Origin: Kingdonia uniflora
Lineage: Eukaryota; Streptophyta; Magnoliopsida; Ranunculales; Circaeasteraceae
Length of the DNA: 64,000 bases
Reading direction: 5' to 3'
Assembly: GCA_014058105.1 (NCBI GenBank)
Contig: JACGCM010001844.1
Span: 2,542,001 to 2,606,000 of the forward strand
Shown here: piece by piece, positions 24,971 to 37,876 of the stretch
How positions within the stretch are numbered: position 1 is the stretch's first letter
How the letters are laid out: the number at the start of each line of letters is the position of its first letter
Notes under the pieces: generated by a model
Seen by the model: the letters and a program-made list of their open reading frames with translations, nothing else
What the model was told of the DNA's origin: nothing
Databases searched by the model: none
Program-made: the position numbers and the translations under genes

Positions 24971-25788
24971 TGCTGCGGATAATATCTGTTTGGAAAATTT
25001 ACTAAGTTACCTCTGCAGCAGTTATCGAGAGCAGAGATTAATAGAATTATAAAAGCAATTGTGGCAAGATGAACTAGAGATACCGAAATGATGATCAGGA
25101 GATGCTGAGTCGAGGACTAGGTCTCTATCTTTAAGGCGTTTCGTTGTACTGCCATTTACAAGCAGTTGATTATTGCATCACTTCCAAGATAAAATAGTAG
25201 AGTGGGAACTTCTCTTGCAAGGAAGAAGTACCTTCGAATGATTTGTACTTTTAACAACTTCACTCAGATTCTAGACTTAGGATTCAAAGAGAAGAGAAGA
25301 ATTGTATATTCGATGGATTGATAAACTCAGGCATAGTTTCTCTTTATATAGAGCAAGTTCAAAACGGTAATATGAGTTAATGGTAGGACACGTCATCAAA
25401 AAATTTCGAAACTGAAGTGAAACGTTTAAGACTTAAATACGAAATAGTTACGTTTGAGGAATTTCAAAAACCGAAAAGGTTCAGTTCAAATATGCTCGGT
25501 TTAAATTTGGTCTCTTGGGAACTCCAGGTTTAAATAGACTCAGTTCGAATTGGTCTAGTTGGTCCAGGTCGAATAGAATTGGTTTTGACAAAATCAATTC
25601 TTTCATAGAAGCCCAAGTTCGAGGCCCAAGCCCATGAGCCAAATAAAGTTTTAAACCCATTTTTACGGCCAGCCCCCACCCAACATAGTGAATAAAAGAC
25701 CTAGGTTATATCAAGGAAATAAACTACTCTTCCAAGCAATGTGGGAATAAAGAAGCTACATATAGTTTTGGAGATATAAAACCCAACA
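24971..25788 (-). repeat. LTR-like segment with promoter-like TATA region
   Basis: Read on minus, it starts TGTTGGGTTTTATATCTCC and ends ATTATCCGCAGCA, i.e. TG...CA, and passes through CCCACATTGCTTGG, a phrase common near the start of plant LTRs. A CTCTATATAAAGAG TATA-like site lies near 25350, followed by a TCT-rich leader. The flanking five bases differ (gtttg and atatc), so there is no target duplication and the segment may be rearranged. It replaces the missing end of LTR copy B. Confidence 0.45.
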
Positions 25789-25900
25789 ATATCTTTGAGA
25801 ATCTTCAAATGTTTGAAATGTTGATCAATAGATGTAGAGAATAAAAGAATATCATCAATATAGACAATATATATAAACAAGACAAGAACAAGAATTAGCC
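25789..25900 (-). pseudogene. Reverse transcriptase fragment (YIDD box)
   Basis: About 35 codons on minus contain the reverse transcriptase active-site box YIDD followed by ILLFS and an H-x3-HLKIL pattern. The latter suits Ty3/gypsy elements and plant endogenous pararetroviruses better than Ty1/copia. The fragment ends abruptly where the LTR-like segment begins. Nothing else of the polyprotein is recognisable next to it. Confidence 0.5.
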
Positions 25901-26236
25901 ACCCTCAGGGTTATGTGAGAAGAAAAATGAATACAACAAGAACAAGAACTATAATTTATATAGTTCATAGAACACTTACAGAACTGGGGAAGAACACCTA
26001 GGAGAAGATATAATAAGCTTAGGAGAAAATAAAGCACTCAGAACATAACCTGCTGAATAAAAGGGCCATCAGTCTCTTTAAATAGCCAGTCCTACGGAGT
26101 GACTGTAAGTGTTATCCACGTGTAGTCCCTGATATGGTTGGAGTAGTCTGATTGAAGACACAATTATTTCTCTTTTGATAAAGTTGTCTTTACTTTATTA
26201 AAGTAGAATCATTATCTTTTGATAATATATATATAT
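25901..26236. other. Non-coding, possible second retroelement leader
   Basis: No gene. On minus it reads like a promoter and leader: GGCTATTTAAAGAG near 26080, then TC-rich text and repeats of ACAAGAACAAGAA (plus strand, 25877-25950). It ends in a short (TA)n run. Confidence 0.35.
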
Positions 26237-26607
26237 ATACCCTTTAAGAACACCCCTCCAGGCACCCCAATTTTTGGAACACCTAAAGATGTTTTAAAAA
26301 GTTTTATCCGTATGGATATGATCTCCTTATCATTTAGATCATACCTATAAATTATTAGGACATCCCAACATTCCTACATCATAAAACATAACATCAAAAT
26401 TATAATAAAATTGACAACTAATAGCAGGAACAATATAGTATAATTCAAATATATTTTTAATGGTAATAGAAATGTCAGAATTACTTGAGTTTTTGTAAAG
26501 ATGTTTTATATGATAAGGAAATCACATCCATACTGTTAAAGCATCTTAAAACATCTTTAGGCATTCTAAAAAATAGGGTGTCTAGGAGGTGTTCCAAAAG
26601 GGGGTAT
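26237..26607. mobile_element. Foldback MITE with about 100-bp terminal inverted repeats
   Basis: The left end (ATACCCTTTAAGAACACCCC, then CTAAAGATGTTTTAA and TATGGATATGAT) is repeated in inverse at the right end (ending GTTCCAAAAGGGGGTAT), with about 80-85% match by eye over some 100 bp at each side and about 170 bp of AT-rich middle. There is no coding capacity. TA-rich flanks prevent a clear target duplication. Confidence 0.75.
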
Positions 26608-26939
26608 CCACGGATCTACTCTTTATATATATAAATATAAATAATATGGAAATATTGATTGATAATTATATTACCAGACTTATAAAAAGGTTCGATGGCT
26701 ACTACCTTCTTGCACTAATTGTATGACTTACTCTACTCAGTTCTCACCCCATATATATTTTTAAATTTAAACTTTGCGTTTTTTTAATTTCATAGTCGTG
26801 TATACGTGTGCAAGACTGGTAAATTCTAATTCATCAAACCAGAAAAGGTATTCATTTATTAGACACGATAGCCGATATATATAAATATATAACATAAAAA
26901 TCTGAGCTAACCTTAGTTGGGTAACCATACGGATTTGGG
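26608..26939. other. Non-coding spacer left of the copia element
   Basis: AT-rich sequence with no supported gene. Its right end is the copia insertion site. Confidence 0.6.
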
Positions 26940-27205
26940 TGTTAAATAAAAAGAAGCAAGTAGGTAGAAGAAGCAAGTAAAGAACGGGCTTTGATAGTAT
27001 AAGAGAAGGGATTTTTTTTCATTTCTCTAATTTCTATTATAATGGGATGATGCCTATATATAGATGTTAGGAAGCATGACATGTCATTCATTAGTCATCC
27101 ACAAAATCATGTGTGATATGTAGTGCCACATCATACTTGAAACTACACATCATACTTATGCGATAAGCTCATATCAAGCATGTATCCACATCATGCTTTA
27201 CAACA
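26940..27205 (-). repeat. Copia 3' LTR
   Basis: 266 bp, TG...CA on both ends. It carries an extra AGTAGGTAGAAGAAGCA-like duplication relative to the other LTR. The purine-rich tract just inside it, read on minus, is CCAAGGAGAAG. Confidence 0.85.
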
Positions 27206-27569
27206 CTTCTCCTTGGATGTCCAATATGTATCTCAATAAAAAATTTGTCAGGAAAACCCAGTGGAACAAAATCTTGGCGAAAGAAAAATTAAATACTAGG
27301 ACTGGTATGGACGCGTTAATATTGTCTCGTTAAAACCTTGTCATGAAAACCCAGTGGGATAAAACCTTGGTGAAGGAAAAAGAATGTAGTGCACTGTTAT
27401 TCTGTAATACGATGGTGAGAATACTCCCCCTAGAAACATTATCCCCCTAATGTCAACTAGATCAGTTGCATATCTGTCTCATGTCGATGTTATATACCAT
27501 TTTCTTGAATATTGACGTTGGTAGAGTTTTTGTAAATAAATTAGCTAGATCTCTACTTGAGCGTATCTG

Positions 27570-27842
27570 TTAAACTTTGATATCATGATTTTTCTCCAAC
27601 TCATGTGTGTATAAAAAGAGCTTAGGTGGGATATGTTTGGTTTTGTCACCCTTGATGTATCGTTCTTTTATTTGTGTAATGCAAGCAGCATTGTCTTCAC
27701 ATATAACCGTCGAGAGGCTTGTAACAGAAGGTAATCTGCATGTACTACGGATATGATGAACCACAGATCTTAACCAAATGCATTCACGACTTGTTTCATG
27801 AAGAAAAAGTATCTCTGAGTGATTGGAGGAAGTAGTTATCAA
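27570..27842 (-). pseudogene. Copia RNase H fragment
   Basis: Ninety codons on minus include the usual end of copia RNase H: ECIWLRSVVHHI, then a C-E-D-N-A-A-C-I box (catalytic Asp in EDN) and a tail with KHIPPKLF and THELEK. It is separated from the reverse transcriptase by stops. Confidence 0.8.
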
Positions 27843-27902
27843 GGTTTGCTTTGTAGATTTCCAGGAAATTGTGGTGCCTTCACATGTGAATATATATCAT
27901 GT

Positions 27903-28900
27903 TTATGAGTAAGTTTTGTTTGGATAAAAGAGGTATCTAGCGTCTGTATATCCCTTTAATTGACCAATATTTGGTGATTCATTTGAGTAGAATTGACCCA
28001 TATCAGTTGTTATGCCAAGATAACACAAAATGTGTTTGATACCAATCCAATGTCGTCGGGTAGGTGATGAGCTAAACCTGGCTAACAGATTAACTGAAAA
28101 TGCAATGTAAGGTTTATTGTATTGAGCTAAGTATAATAAGACACAAATAGCACTAAGATATGGTACTTTAGATTTAAGAAGTATTTCATTATCCTTTTTA
28201 GGACAAAATGGATCTTTTTGGGGGTCAAGGGATCTGACAACCAATGAAGAACTCAATGGATAATATGTGACCATGTTAAAGCACTTGAACACCTTCTCAA
28301 TATATGCAGCTTGATGAACAAGAATTCCATTCGAATTATGTTTGACCAGTAACCTGAGGCAATATTTAGTTTTTCTTAGATATTTCATCCCAAACTCTTT
28401 CTTTAAATATTTTACAGCTTTTAAAAGTTCTCCAGAAGTCCCAATTAGATTGATATCATCAACATACACTCAATGATAAAAAAATAAGTATTCTGTTCTC
28501 TTAATGAATATGTATGGGCAAATGGGATTATAGATATATCCCTCTTTAATCAAGTACTTACTAAGCCGATTGAACCACATACGGCTGAATTGTTTCAAAC
28601 CATATAAGGCACGTTTAGACTTAATTGAGTATGTGTCACGTGGTTTTGTTGTGGGAAATTGGAGTCCATCTAGGACTTTCATTCAGATATATGTATCTAA
28701 CATTCCATATAAATATGCAGTAGCCACATCTATAAGATGCATTGCAAGTCTTTCTGAGACTATCATGCTAATGAGATATCGAAATGTAATTGTATCCATT
28801 ACAGGGGAATATGTTTCTTCGTAATCAATTCCATGTCTCTACTAGAAACCTTAAACCACAAGTCGTGCTTTATAATGAACGATCTCATTTTTCTTATTAC
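27903..28900 (-). pseudogene. Copia reverse transcriptase fragment
   Basis: The open part at 27903-28469 starts at the YVDD active-site box (MYVDDINLIGTS) and runs through LKKEFGMKYL and the thumb to YLGITTDMG. The part 28470-28682 and text up to about 28900 give the preceding fingers and palm region (RALYGLKQFSRMWF). Stops separate the pieces. Confidence 0.85.
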
Positions 28901-29749
28901 GTTTTTGCGCAAATACCCATTTGTAACCAACACGGTTTACATCTTTGAGTGTTAGGACCACAGGTCCAAATACCTTGTATTTTACAAGTGAATCTAATTC
29001 TGCTTGTATTGCAGATTTCCATTTTGGCTAATCACGTTGTTTTCGATATTCATCAAGAATGTATGGTTCAACATCATTAGTCAGGATTTCAGTAACTACT
29101 GCAAAGGCAAATATATTTTCGACAATTATTTCTTTGCGATTCCATAATTTCTTTGGTCATGTATAATTTGTAGATATCTCTTTATTTACAGGTACATGTA
29201 CCTCATTGGAGGTATGATTATCTGTGAGGACTTTATCCCCGTTAGATTTTATTTAGTCAAGAATTATGGATCCTTTTACAACTTTTTCAGAAGAGCTTTT
29301 AATAGCAATCTTTGTCTTTGTAGCCCTTTCTAAAATGCTACTATCCGTAGGATTAATTTGCCATTTATGTTTCCTTCTTCGAGGAACTAAAATTTTCGAA
29401 CAAATTGGTCATCCACACTTTAAACGTACTTCAGATAATTTATTTGCTATCACATTTGACAGTTGGCCATTTAGGACATCAATTTTTGTTGGTACATTTG
29501 TAGTTGGTATATGTGATCTGGTCACTCGTGTTATATCTGTTAATACACCAGGCATTTGATAAGCAACTTTTTGAAGATGAGTGATCCTTTGTACTTCAGT
29601 TTCACATTTATTAATTCATGGATCAAAATAAGACATTTTTTGCATTCCAGCATAAGTCGCGCCATTCAATAAGCTTAATTCCTCCCCCTAACAGTGGGAA
29701 GATTATCTCATCAAAATAACAATCCACAAAACATGCAGTAAAAGTATCA

Positions 29750-30545
29750 CCTATTACGGGTTCCAGATACCCGTATAATAACTGGTGAGTCAAAATAAAT
29801 ATAAATTCCCAATCTACGTGAAGATCCTATTTTTGTATGTTGTGACGGTGCAAAAGGAGAATGGACCCGCATACCCAAAAATACGTAGATGTGAGATATT
29901 GTGTTGGTGGTCAAGAACAAGTTGTAATGAAGAATACTTGTGATAGGCTACAGGGCGAAGCTGGACTAATGCCGCAACATGTAAAATGGCATGTCCCCAT
30001 GCAGATACCGGTAATTTTGTCCTTATAAGCATGAATTGCGCCATCAATTGAAGGCGTTTAATAAATAACTCAGCTAACCTATTTTAGGTATGGACATGAG
30101 TAATAGGATGCTTAATGTCATTACCAATTAACATACAATAATCATTAAATGTTTTTTATGTAAATTCACCAGCACCATCTAACCTAATAAATTTAATTGG
30201 ATATTTTGGAAAATGTGTTTACAATCTAATGATGATTTGGACAAGGAGATGAGCAAAAGCAATGTTTCTTGTAGATAAAAGACATGCATGTGACCACCTC
30301 ATGGATGTATCAATTATGACCATAAAATATTTAAATGGTCCACACTAAGGGTGAATTGGTCCACAAATATCCCCATGAATTTATTGTAAGAAGTTTGGAG
30401 ATTCTACAATGCTTTTAGATAGGCATGGTCTCAAAATTAACTTGTCTTGGGAACAAGTTGTACAAGTATAATCATTATAATGGAGAATCATTTGGTTCTC
30501 TGAATGATGTCCATGCAAATTTTTAATAATTCGACGCTCAACGCA
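29750..30545 (-). pseudogene. Copia integrase fragment
   Basis: On minus, the text includes a GDICGPI-type start of the catalytic core, DTSMRWSHACLLSTRN and a GEFT segment near the third catalytic residue. The open piece 29814-30047 holds the conserved WGHAILHVAALV and LRIFGYAG region. Several in-frame stops. Confidence 0.75.
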
Positions 30546-30904
30546 TCAAGGTAGATCCAGGATGACCTAGACGTCCATATCCACGTCCACGACTAGAAAA
30601 TGAACTTGTATGTGCTTCAAGCACTGGCATGGAACCGATCAGACGAGATTCATGATTTTTCAATAAAAGTTTTGTATTTTGTTCGGCAACTAAGAAACAT
30701 GATATCAATATTGAATACTTGGTAAAGTGATGTTTCTATATTGTTGTTGTAAAAGTACATTCGAGGCATAAAATGTAGAAAATACTTTCTCTAACACATC
30801 TACTTTAGTAATTGTCTCTCCGCACAGTAAGTATTGCGAGCTTATCTTGAACATAGTGGAGTTGTACTCCATAACGGATTAAAATTCTATAGTCGCAGGT
30901 TAAG

Positions 30905-31207
30905 TTAGTCATAACGAGCTTTATGAAGAATGACCATTTTCAAATGGTCGTACCTCTCCTTCAAATTTTCCCAAAGGATCAACGAGTCTTTCATCGTGAG
31001 GTACTCTAATTTCAAACTCTCGTGTAGATGATGGCATAGGAATATTAGCGCTTTCACACGATCCTGTAAGGATTCTTGATTTCCCGCCTTTATTGTATTA
31101 TCGAGATTTTTTGCTTCAAGATAGATTTTTGCATCCAGAATCCCAGAAAAATAATTCTTTCCAAATAAGTCGAGTGCCAAAAACTCGAGCTTTGTGAGAT
31201 TCGACAT
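30905..31207 (-). pseudogene. Copia gag fragment
   Basis: One hundred codons on minus open with MSNLTKLEFLALDLFGKNY and include the LWENLKERYDH block, both typical of the N-terminal gag of plant copia elements. It starts near the expected distance after the primer-binding site. Continuation toward 30550 is interrupted. Confidence 0.8.
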
Positions 31208-31452
31208 TTCATATACTATAATAAGAAATAGTTTCTAGTTATAATATATTCGAGCAAATATATCTCTGAAAATAAAGATGGGAGAAGATGAACCGATTTC
31301 GATATCGAGCGCTTTACTTGAGTTGTTTCTCTAAACCTTGTTGAGAATTTTGAGCAGAGTTTCGACAGCGTTGTGCTTGTTGAGATTTATTTTACTCAGA
31401 GTTTCGGCGGCGTCAAGCTTGTTGAGATTTATTTAGCTCAGAGTTTCGACAA

Positions 31453-31468
31453 CGTCGTGCTGATAGCA
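31453..31468 (-). other. Degenerate primer-binding site
   Basis: Directly inside the 5' LTR the minus strand reads TGCTATCAGCACGACG, similar to the TGGTATCAGAGC complement of initiator methionine tRNA used by most copia elements. Confidence 0.55.
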
Positions 31469-31727
31469 TGTTAAATAAAAGGAAGCAAGTAAATAACAGG
31501 CTTTGGTAGTATTAGAGAGGAGATTTTATTTCATTTCTCTGATTTTATTATAATGGGATGATGCCTATATATAGATGTTAGGAAGCATGACATGACATTC
31601 ATTAGTCATCCACTAAAGCATGTATAACATGAGGTGCCACACATACTTGAAACTCCACATCATGCTCCACATCATACTTATGTGATAAGCTCATATCAAG
31701 AATGTATCCACATCATGTTTTACAACA
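31469..31727 (-). repeat. Copia 5' LTR
   Basis: 259 bp, partner of 26940-27205. A TATATATAGA box lies near 31567 in both copies. Confidence 0.85.
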
Positions 31728-34700
31728 CTGGGTATATTTATAAATTATCTTCTTCCAATAAAAAACCACTTGTCTTGTTCTTAACAAATTCGGCCACATC
31801 TTTTCCAATTTCAATTGTTGAAAAAAGGGGCCGAGATGTCCAAAAGTATGTCTGGGCAATGGCTGATGATGCTGACAAATCCCATGACTTCTCATGTTCA
31901 ATCATTTGGCCGCTTATTTGAATTTACTCTGACTATGAAGTCTCCTCTCATATACTAGCAGGAAAATATTTAGGTCTCCCTTTGAATATTGTTCAACTAA
32001 TGCTAAGCACACTAGTTGAAAGTGTTACCATTTCTTGCACTATCTGGGACCAAAACAATTTTTTTTGAATTAGACGCTTGAAACAACCCTACTTACATAA
32101 TGCAGGTGCTAAGTAGGGTAAAATGTAATACAAAATAGATGAGCAACTATAAAGCACTGTTCTCTGCACATACTTAGCTCAACATGAAAAAGAAAAAAAA
32201 CCAATATGAAGGCCACCATTGAATAAGATGTAATAGTGAGTTCTCACAACTGAAGGTTGATCTGGTGCATCAGTTGCCCAAAGAAACCTATTATATTTCT
32301 TACGACCAGTAAAAGTCCTTAGTGGATCCTGTAGTTGAAATACAACATAAATTGGAGTAAAGGATATACAGAAATTTACCTGGAAATTCCTCCCTAATGT
32401 CTAAATATCCCAAGTGGCCTTAGGACACAAAAATTTATTTTGCGGCTCCCACCCATTCCCCTTGGCGCACAAAGTAGCTAGTTGTACCTTCTGCCACCCT
32501 ATTTTATCCCTTACTTTTGCAAATATTATTAATATTGCTACAGTTTGGATGACAAGGTAAACAAAGTTCAAAAATGCTACAGTATTTACTACAGTTAAGA
32601 TGACATCAAGAGGCAATTTTCGCCCCAAAAACTTTTCTTTTGCGCTTTATACTTGAAACATCGTAATTCATATGCTTTTACTTCCCTTTAGCACTCTAGA
32701 AGCTTGATCAATATTGTACCTGTGAACTTCAGATCTGTACCTATTTCATGTCCAAAGATCCCTGAAGATTATTAGTTATGCTCTCAGCAACATCTCTTAG
32801 GTAATTTAATTATAAACTACAATATTTGTACTCTTAACTCTCAAAGACTGATTAAGAAACAATGTCGTTCCTTCTTTTAAGAATGTAAGGTAAGATTCTT
32901 TATTGTTGTCTCAGTTCTAGTCAACTTAAAAGGTGTCATTTGTTAGGATAACAGTTATATAGTTTGGCATCTGTCCACTTCATGGATATCATTTGTCAAG
33001 TTCATAATTTCATAATTTATCATCTGTCAAGTGTATATTTATCATCCATGTCTTTAGAAAATGTCTCTTTCATTTTTGTAAGTTTTTGGGGTAAACTAAT
33101 TGTACCGAAAAATGGAGGACATCCAAGTTATGGTGTTGGTCGATCTAAACATGCCAAAATAACGTCGCTTGCGACATTCAATGATTTCGTCCTCACTCTT
33201 GACATAACAAGCAGCATAAATATAAATGCAACCATATATAACGTCGTTAATTTGTGATCCCTTTTAATTTCAAGCAAAGATGATTACTCTGTAATGATGA
33301 CAATGCATTCAGTGTCAACGAGCAATCAGTTCTTCATATGGTTGGTCCATAAGAATAGAAACTAATCTTCATATGCACTCCCCTAAAATCATCCTAAAAC
33401 CAGAGTCGACATAGGTAGGCCTTCCCTTCATGTTACTTCATCGTCTAGCGGTGGGATACCTCCCCCTTACGTACAGGGTCGACCCTGAGGTTTCGAGGGC
33501 CCTAAACTCTGAAAATGGGACCCTAAATATGCATTGATATACAATGCCGCATTGTGAGGTCCTAGTTATATGCTAAATTTTGGGGGCTTATGTGGCCGCT
33601 TACAAGGCTTATGTCCAGGGTCGACATTGCTTATAAGCTCCATCAGGGTAAGTCTCTATCATGAACTATTGGGTTGATCATGGGGTATTGCATTGCCCCA
33701 CATCTTTTAGGATCTTGGGATTGTATATGACATATATATCATAAACTTTAGATTTTAGGACCTTTTTCTGGGGGTATGTGCGACCGCACACCTCAAACAC
33801 CCTATGCCTACTCCTTACATTGCTCAGTTAAGATAATTCGTAATGGATGATGTTTTGGGGCAATGTGATTGTTGTGACTCAAAGGTTTGTGTGTGGTGAG
33901 AAATATAGGAGAACGTACACAGGAGATAGAAGGGGATAGAGAACATGAAGCATGGGAATAATAAATCTTATTGATAAAATGGTCCCTATAGGGGTGATAC
34001 AGTATACAACAAGTTGTTACTTAATATGAAATATAACTTTAACATGTTTCTTCGTTTTGTGGGCTCCCAAACCAAGCATGTAGGGACTTATCCCTCGACC
34101 TAGTCCAAATTCAAACTACCTCCATATAAGACTCATGCATTTTACACGTAACATAAACAGTCAGCATTGTCACCTAGACCACGAACTGATAAAGAACGTG
34201 GATCGAGCACAACAAAAGAATATAAACAAGTTAAAAACACCTGTCTCCCACGAACTAAACAGCTATACAGTCAACCACCACTTACCTCATTATTCATAAA
34301 ATGTGCTTCAACACGATAGCGAGCTGCAGGTAAGGTCTATATAAAGAAAAAGTCCCAGAAGATATAGGGAAAAAAAAAAACCAGATTTTCTAGACTCTAA
34401 CACAGGAATTTCTAAATTCTTAACACCACGAAATTTTTTATTTACAAGATCAAATATTTCTAGCTCGAGAGATCATTTGTAATAAGATATCAACCTCAAG
34501 CAATACAAGTTACTGTTACTAAAACCCTCAACTCGAGGTCGTAGTTTTTTTACCTATTCAAAGATTTTCTATGCTAAATTACCTGTGTCATTTCTTACTT
34601 TATATTAGTTTTTGTCATAGGTACATTTGATGCAAGAGCTAATTTTGAGCCATTTCGAGCTACGAAATTAGGCCATTACAAAGCCCAATTGGGCCTGGAC

Positions 34701-34849
34701 TCTAGTTTATAATAATGATATGTTTAGTTTAGCTGTGAAGTTCAGTCGGATACGCCGCTTCTGTTTGGGCTTAATTATGGTATTATCAATTTATGAAAAT
34801 ATCGCTTCATTAAAGCGCTCCTTCTTAGAAAATACGAGCCAGGGCGGAG
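31728..34849. other. Intergenic region without a recognisable gene
   Basis: Only short open frames occur and none has a recognisable motif or splice support. A block at about 33469-33627 has CAGGGTCGACCCTGAGG at one side and a partial inverse (CCAGGGTCGAC) at the other and may be a small hAT-type MITE. An A run lies at 34371-34380. Confidence 0.5.
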
Positions 34850-34873
34850 CCACATGAGAACCAGTGGGACAGC

Positions 34874-37453
34874 TGCCCTGTAATGACCCGTGTTTTTTTT
34901 TATTATTATTATTATCCCTCTTCTGTATATTCCTATCCTTTTAGCATCTACATTTATTCATATCCATTAAGTTTCTGCATATATTCCTTCTATCCATTAC
35001 GCATTCATTTTATTCATTTTGGGTAGGTTTTTGGAGTTAGATTCATTTTTCTGCGTTTTTGGTGTTTCGGTGGTTATTCGGAGGAGGTGGTTGTGTTGTG
35101 GCTTTGGGAAATCTTGTGGGGTTGGTGGTGGTGTTTGAGTAGTGGTGTTTATGGTATGGTGTGATCCGGGGAGGATCCATGGTTTTTCCTTAGTTTCGAT
35201 CAGTTTTTCGTGAAAGAATCTTTTGTTTTTGGTGTTTTGGGACTTAACTGTCCCATTCTATTCGAACAAACCCTTATCTGTTCAAATATGTTTTTGACTG
35301 ATTTTTCCTGCTCGAACAACCTTGACTCTGTTCGAATATGTTCCTATCTGTTTCTTTTTGTTCGAATAGATTATTCCTTGTTCGAACAACATTTTCTTTT
35401 GTTCGAATAGATGTCTGTTTAGTTGATTTCATCCTGTTCTATTCTGTTCGAACAAGTTTATTTCTGTTCGAACAAGGTTCTACCAGCTTCGTTTTATTCG
35501 AATAGAAATATATTCTATTCCAGCAGAGGCACATTTTTAGCTACATATTGGGTCTTTAACCTCATTTCTCTTTTATTCAAAAATACTCTCTCACTCTCTC
35601 CCAAATCAAATCCCCTCCTTTCCAATTCAAATCCAATCCATTCCCTCGCTCGCGCGATTCTTCACCGTGATCTTCGCCTTTATCCTTGGTGAGTAATTTC
35701 CCTATTCTTTTCAGTTCTTTTCATCCGATTAGAGGTTGGATTGATTTCTAGGGTTTGGGTTATTGATTGGTTTCCTGTATTGTTTGATTGTTATTTTTAT
35801 GATTGTTTGTTGTAGCTTGTCCTGTGTTCCGTTAGCCGAATCGTTGATTCTAGGTTTTAGAGTTCCGATTTTAGTTTCGTCAGGACTCGGGATTATTATC
35901 AGGCGAGTCCCCTTCATTTCTAAATTTTTCTACTAGTTAATAGATGTTGATTAGAGTAGTTCTCTGTATAGAGAGGTGCATGTGATTTAGTTATAGTCTG
36001 TTATTATATTTCTTTGTATAAGTTGTTAACCTATAAGTTAGTTATTCTGTAACTTGGTATATAGTTTGCATTTGACTTTGGGTTTAGTTAGAAGTTGCTA
36101 ATGTGGTATTTCTCGTAGCTGTATTCTTGTTGTTGGTTTCGGTCTTCTAGAGGCAGATGTTGATTAGTTGTGGTGACGGTTAGGTTGTTGTCTCATCTAG
36201 GTTTTGATGGTGCAACTGATTTGTTGCTTATTTTTGTTCTTAGGATTGTTTGCCACGCTCTTATGCAGGTGGTTGTCCTATCTCTGATGCCGGGTTTACG
36301 GCTGTTGTGTTGTGATCCTTGGGATCTGCTGTATCTTTTAATCAAGTAAAACTCTTTTAACTTCATGAGATCGGATACATAACACAGCTCTACATCGGTT
36401 AACCTCCGATAGGATCACAGGAGTCCTAAATCGGGTTAAAATAGTAGGTGAAGAACTGGCTGTGAGCACTATCATACCTTTATTACCCATCCAGGAATAT
36501 GGGAAGGTATGAGACAGTCTGAATCCGGTGCTAGACTTATCCTCGGTGAGGTTGAAATTCCTTGGAATGAAAATAAAGTTTAGACGTTGGCTCTGTAGGT
36601 TGAAAAGCCCAGAACATTTTGATCAAGTGAGTATCCATTAGTTTGGTCGAGCTTGACAAAAATCGTACCCATTGTATCCCATTAGCATATCTCTTTAAGA
36701 TAAACATGTTAAAGGTTGATCAACCAATATTATAATAAGATTGCAATACATTTTAAAACATCAAATCATTCAACATTGGGACTAGAAGAGCATATCATAG
36801 CATTTAGCATTTGGGATAATTGTGGGATTATCCCAGTTCATCATGTCATATCATATCATCGTCGCATATCATTATTCCTTACTACTATTCCTTTTCTCTA
36901 AACTCCTATCTCTATTCTTCTGTACTTATAACTCTTTATCTGGATCATAGTTACTTAGTTACTATTCTTTTACTTTAAAACTTACTCAATCTCATTCACC
37001 TCACCCTCTTCTCTGCACCAGTTATATTAGTAGGTTATTTAGCTCTATTGGGTATTTAATGAGCTGTGGTTTTGCTCACTCTCGCTTTGTTCCCCCCTTT
37101 CAGAGGTTGAGTAGCTTGGATTGATGTGAGCTTCAACCTGATTGGAGCCAGTTTTGTCATTGCAAATCTTCTTAGTTTAGACATTCTTGTATGTGATCTC
37201 AGCATATGTCGTTGTACTTTATTCGAGATATTGTATTCTGATTTCAGTCTGATATGTATATATATCTTTTGCTTCCGCTTTATTATTCCTTCTTTACTCT
37301 GATGATTATTGTTTTAAGTGAATGACTGAACCTGAACTTGTTTATGGCTCGGTTGCTCTTGGGGCGAATCTGTGGATTCCCCGACCCGCACAGCTTTGAA
37401 TCTAGTAATTGGTCAAGCTTACCGATTATTGGATTTTGGGGCGTGACATGCCC
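34874..37453 (+). mobile_element. Solo LTR, copy C of the long-LTR family, with 5-bp target duplication
   Basis: The body is 34879-37448 (2570 bp), starting TGTAATGACCCG and ending GGGGCGTGACA. The target duplication tgccc is perfect (34874-34878 and 37449-37453). It is homologous to copies A and B, with TTCGAA-centred motifs at about 35260-35525 flanked here by AACAA or ATAG in place of ACGA. There are no internal retrotransposon genes. Confidence 0.9.
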
Positions 37454-37876
37454 CCATTCACTTTAAAAAAAAAATAGGGCTAGTTAAAAAAATAAATTAA
37501 TAATTTTATTCTCTCTTTTACGATTTGGGTTTCTTCGGTTCTTCCTCTATTATTTGGGTTTATTTCTCTACGATTAGGGCATCAATCAATTGTAATGGTA
37601 AGCAATTCTCTCTCTCACACACATGTAACTGTAATTTAACTCTCACACACATTGTAACTGTAATTAGGATTTTGATGCGGTAGGCATTTGGGTTTAAATC
37701 AGCAATTGTTGATATAAACAATTGCGCTCTTCACTCACAATTGTTGTTGTTTGTTCAATTTGGGTTTAAATCAGATTGGATTTGGTTTCTTTACTCGCAA
37801 TTGTTGTTTGTTCAATTTGGGGTATTCTCATGTTCTTTGTTCAATTTGGGGTATTCTCAATTTGAGCATTTTTAAC

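Larger units (their letters stand above)
26940..31727 (-). mobile_element. Decayed Ty1/copia retrotransposon with both LTRs
   Basis: Two LTRs of about 260 bp bound it: 26940-27205 and 31469-31727, both TGTTAAATAAAA...TTTACAACA. Flanks are ttggg and ctggg, a 5-bp target duplication with one change. On minus the order is LTR, primer-binding site, gag (30905-31207), integrase (about 29750-30545), reverse transcriptase (27903-28900), RNase H (27570-27842), purine tract AAGGAGAAG, LTR, which is copia order. Length 4.8 kb is normal, but all domains carry stops and frameshifts, and the LTRs differ by many substitutions and a 13-bp insertion, so it is old. Confidence 0.9.

Noticed and set aside
24971..25788. 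Complete solo LTR with target duplication
   Set aside because: The ends look right, but flanking five bases differ (gtttg and atatc), so it is only called LTR-like.
29266..29559. Plus-strand frame within the copia element
   Set aside because: It is antisense to the decayed polyprotein region and has no motif of its own.
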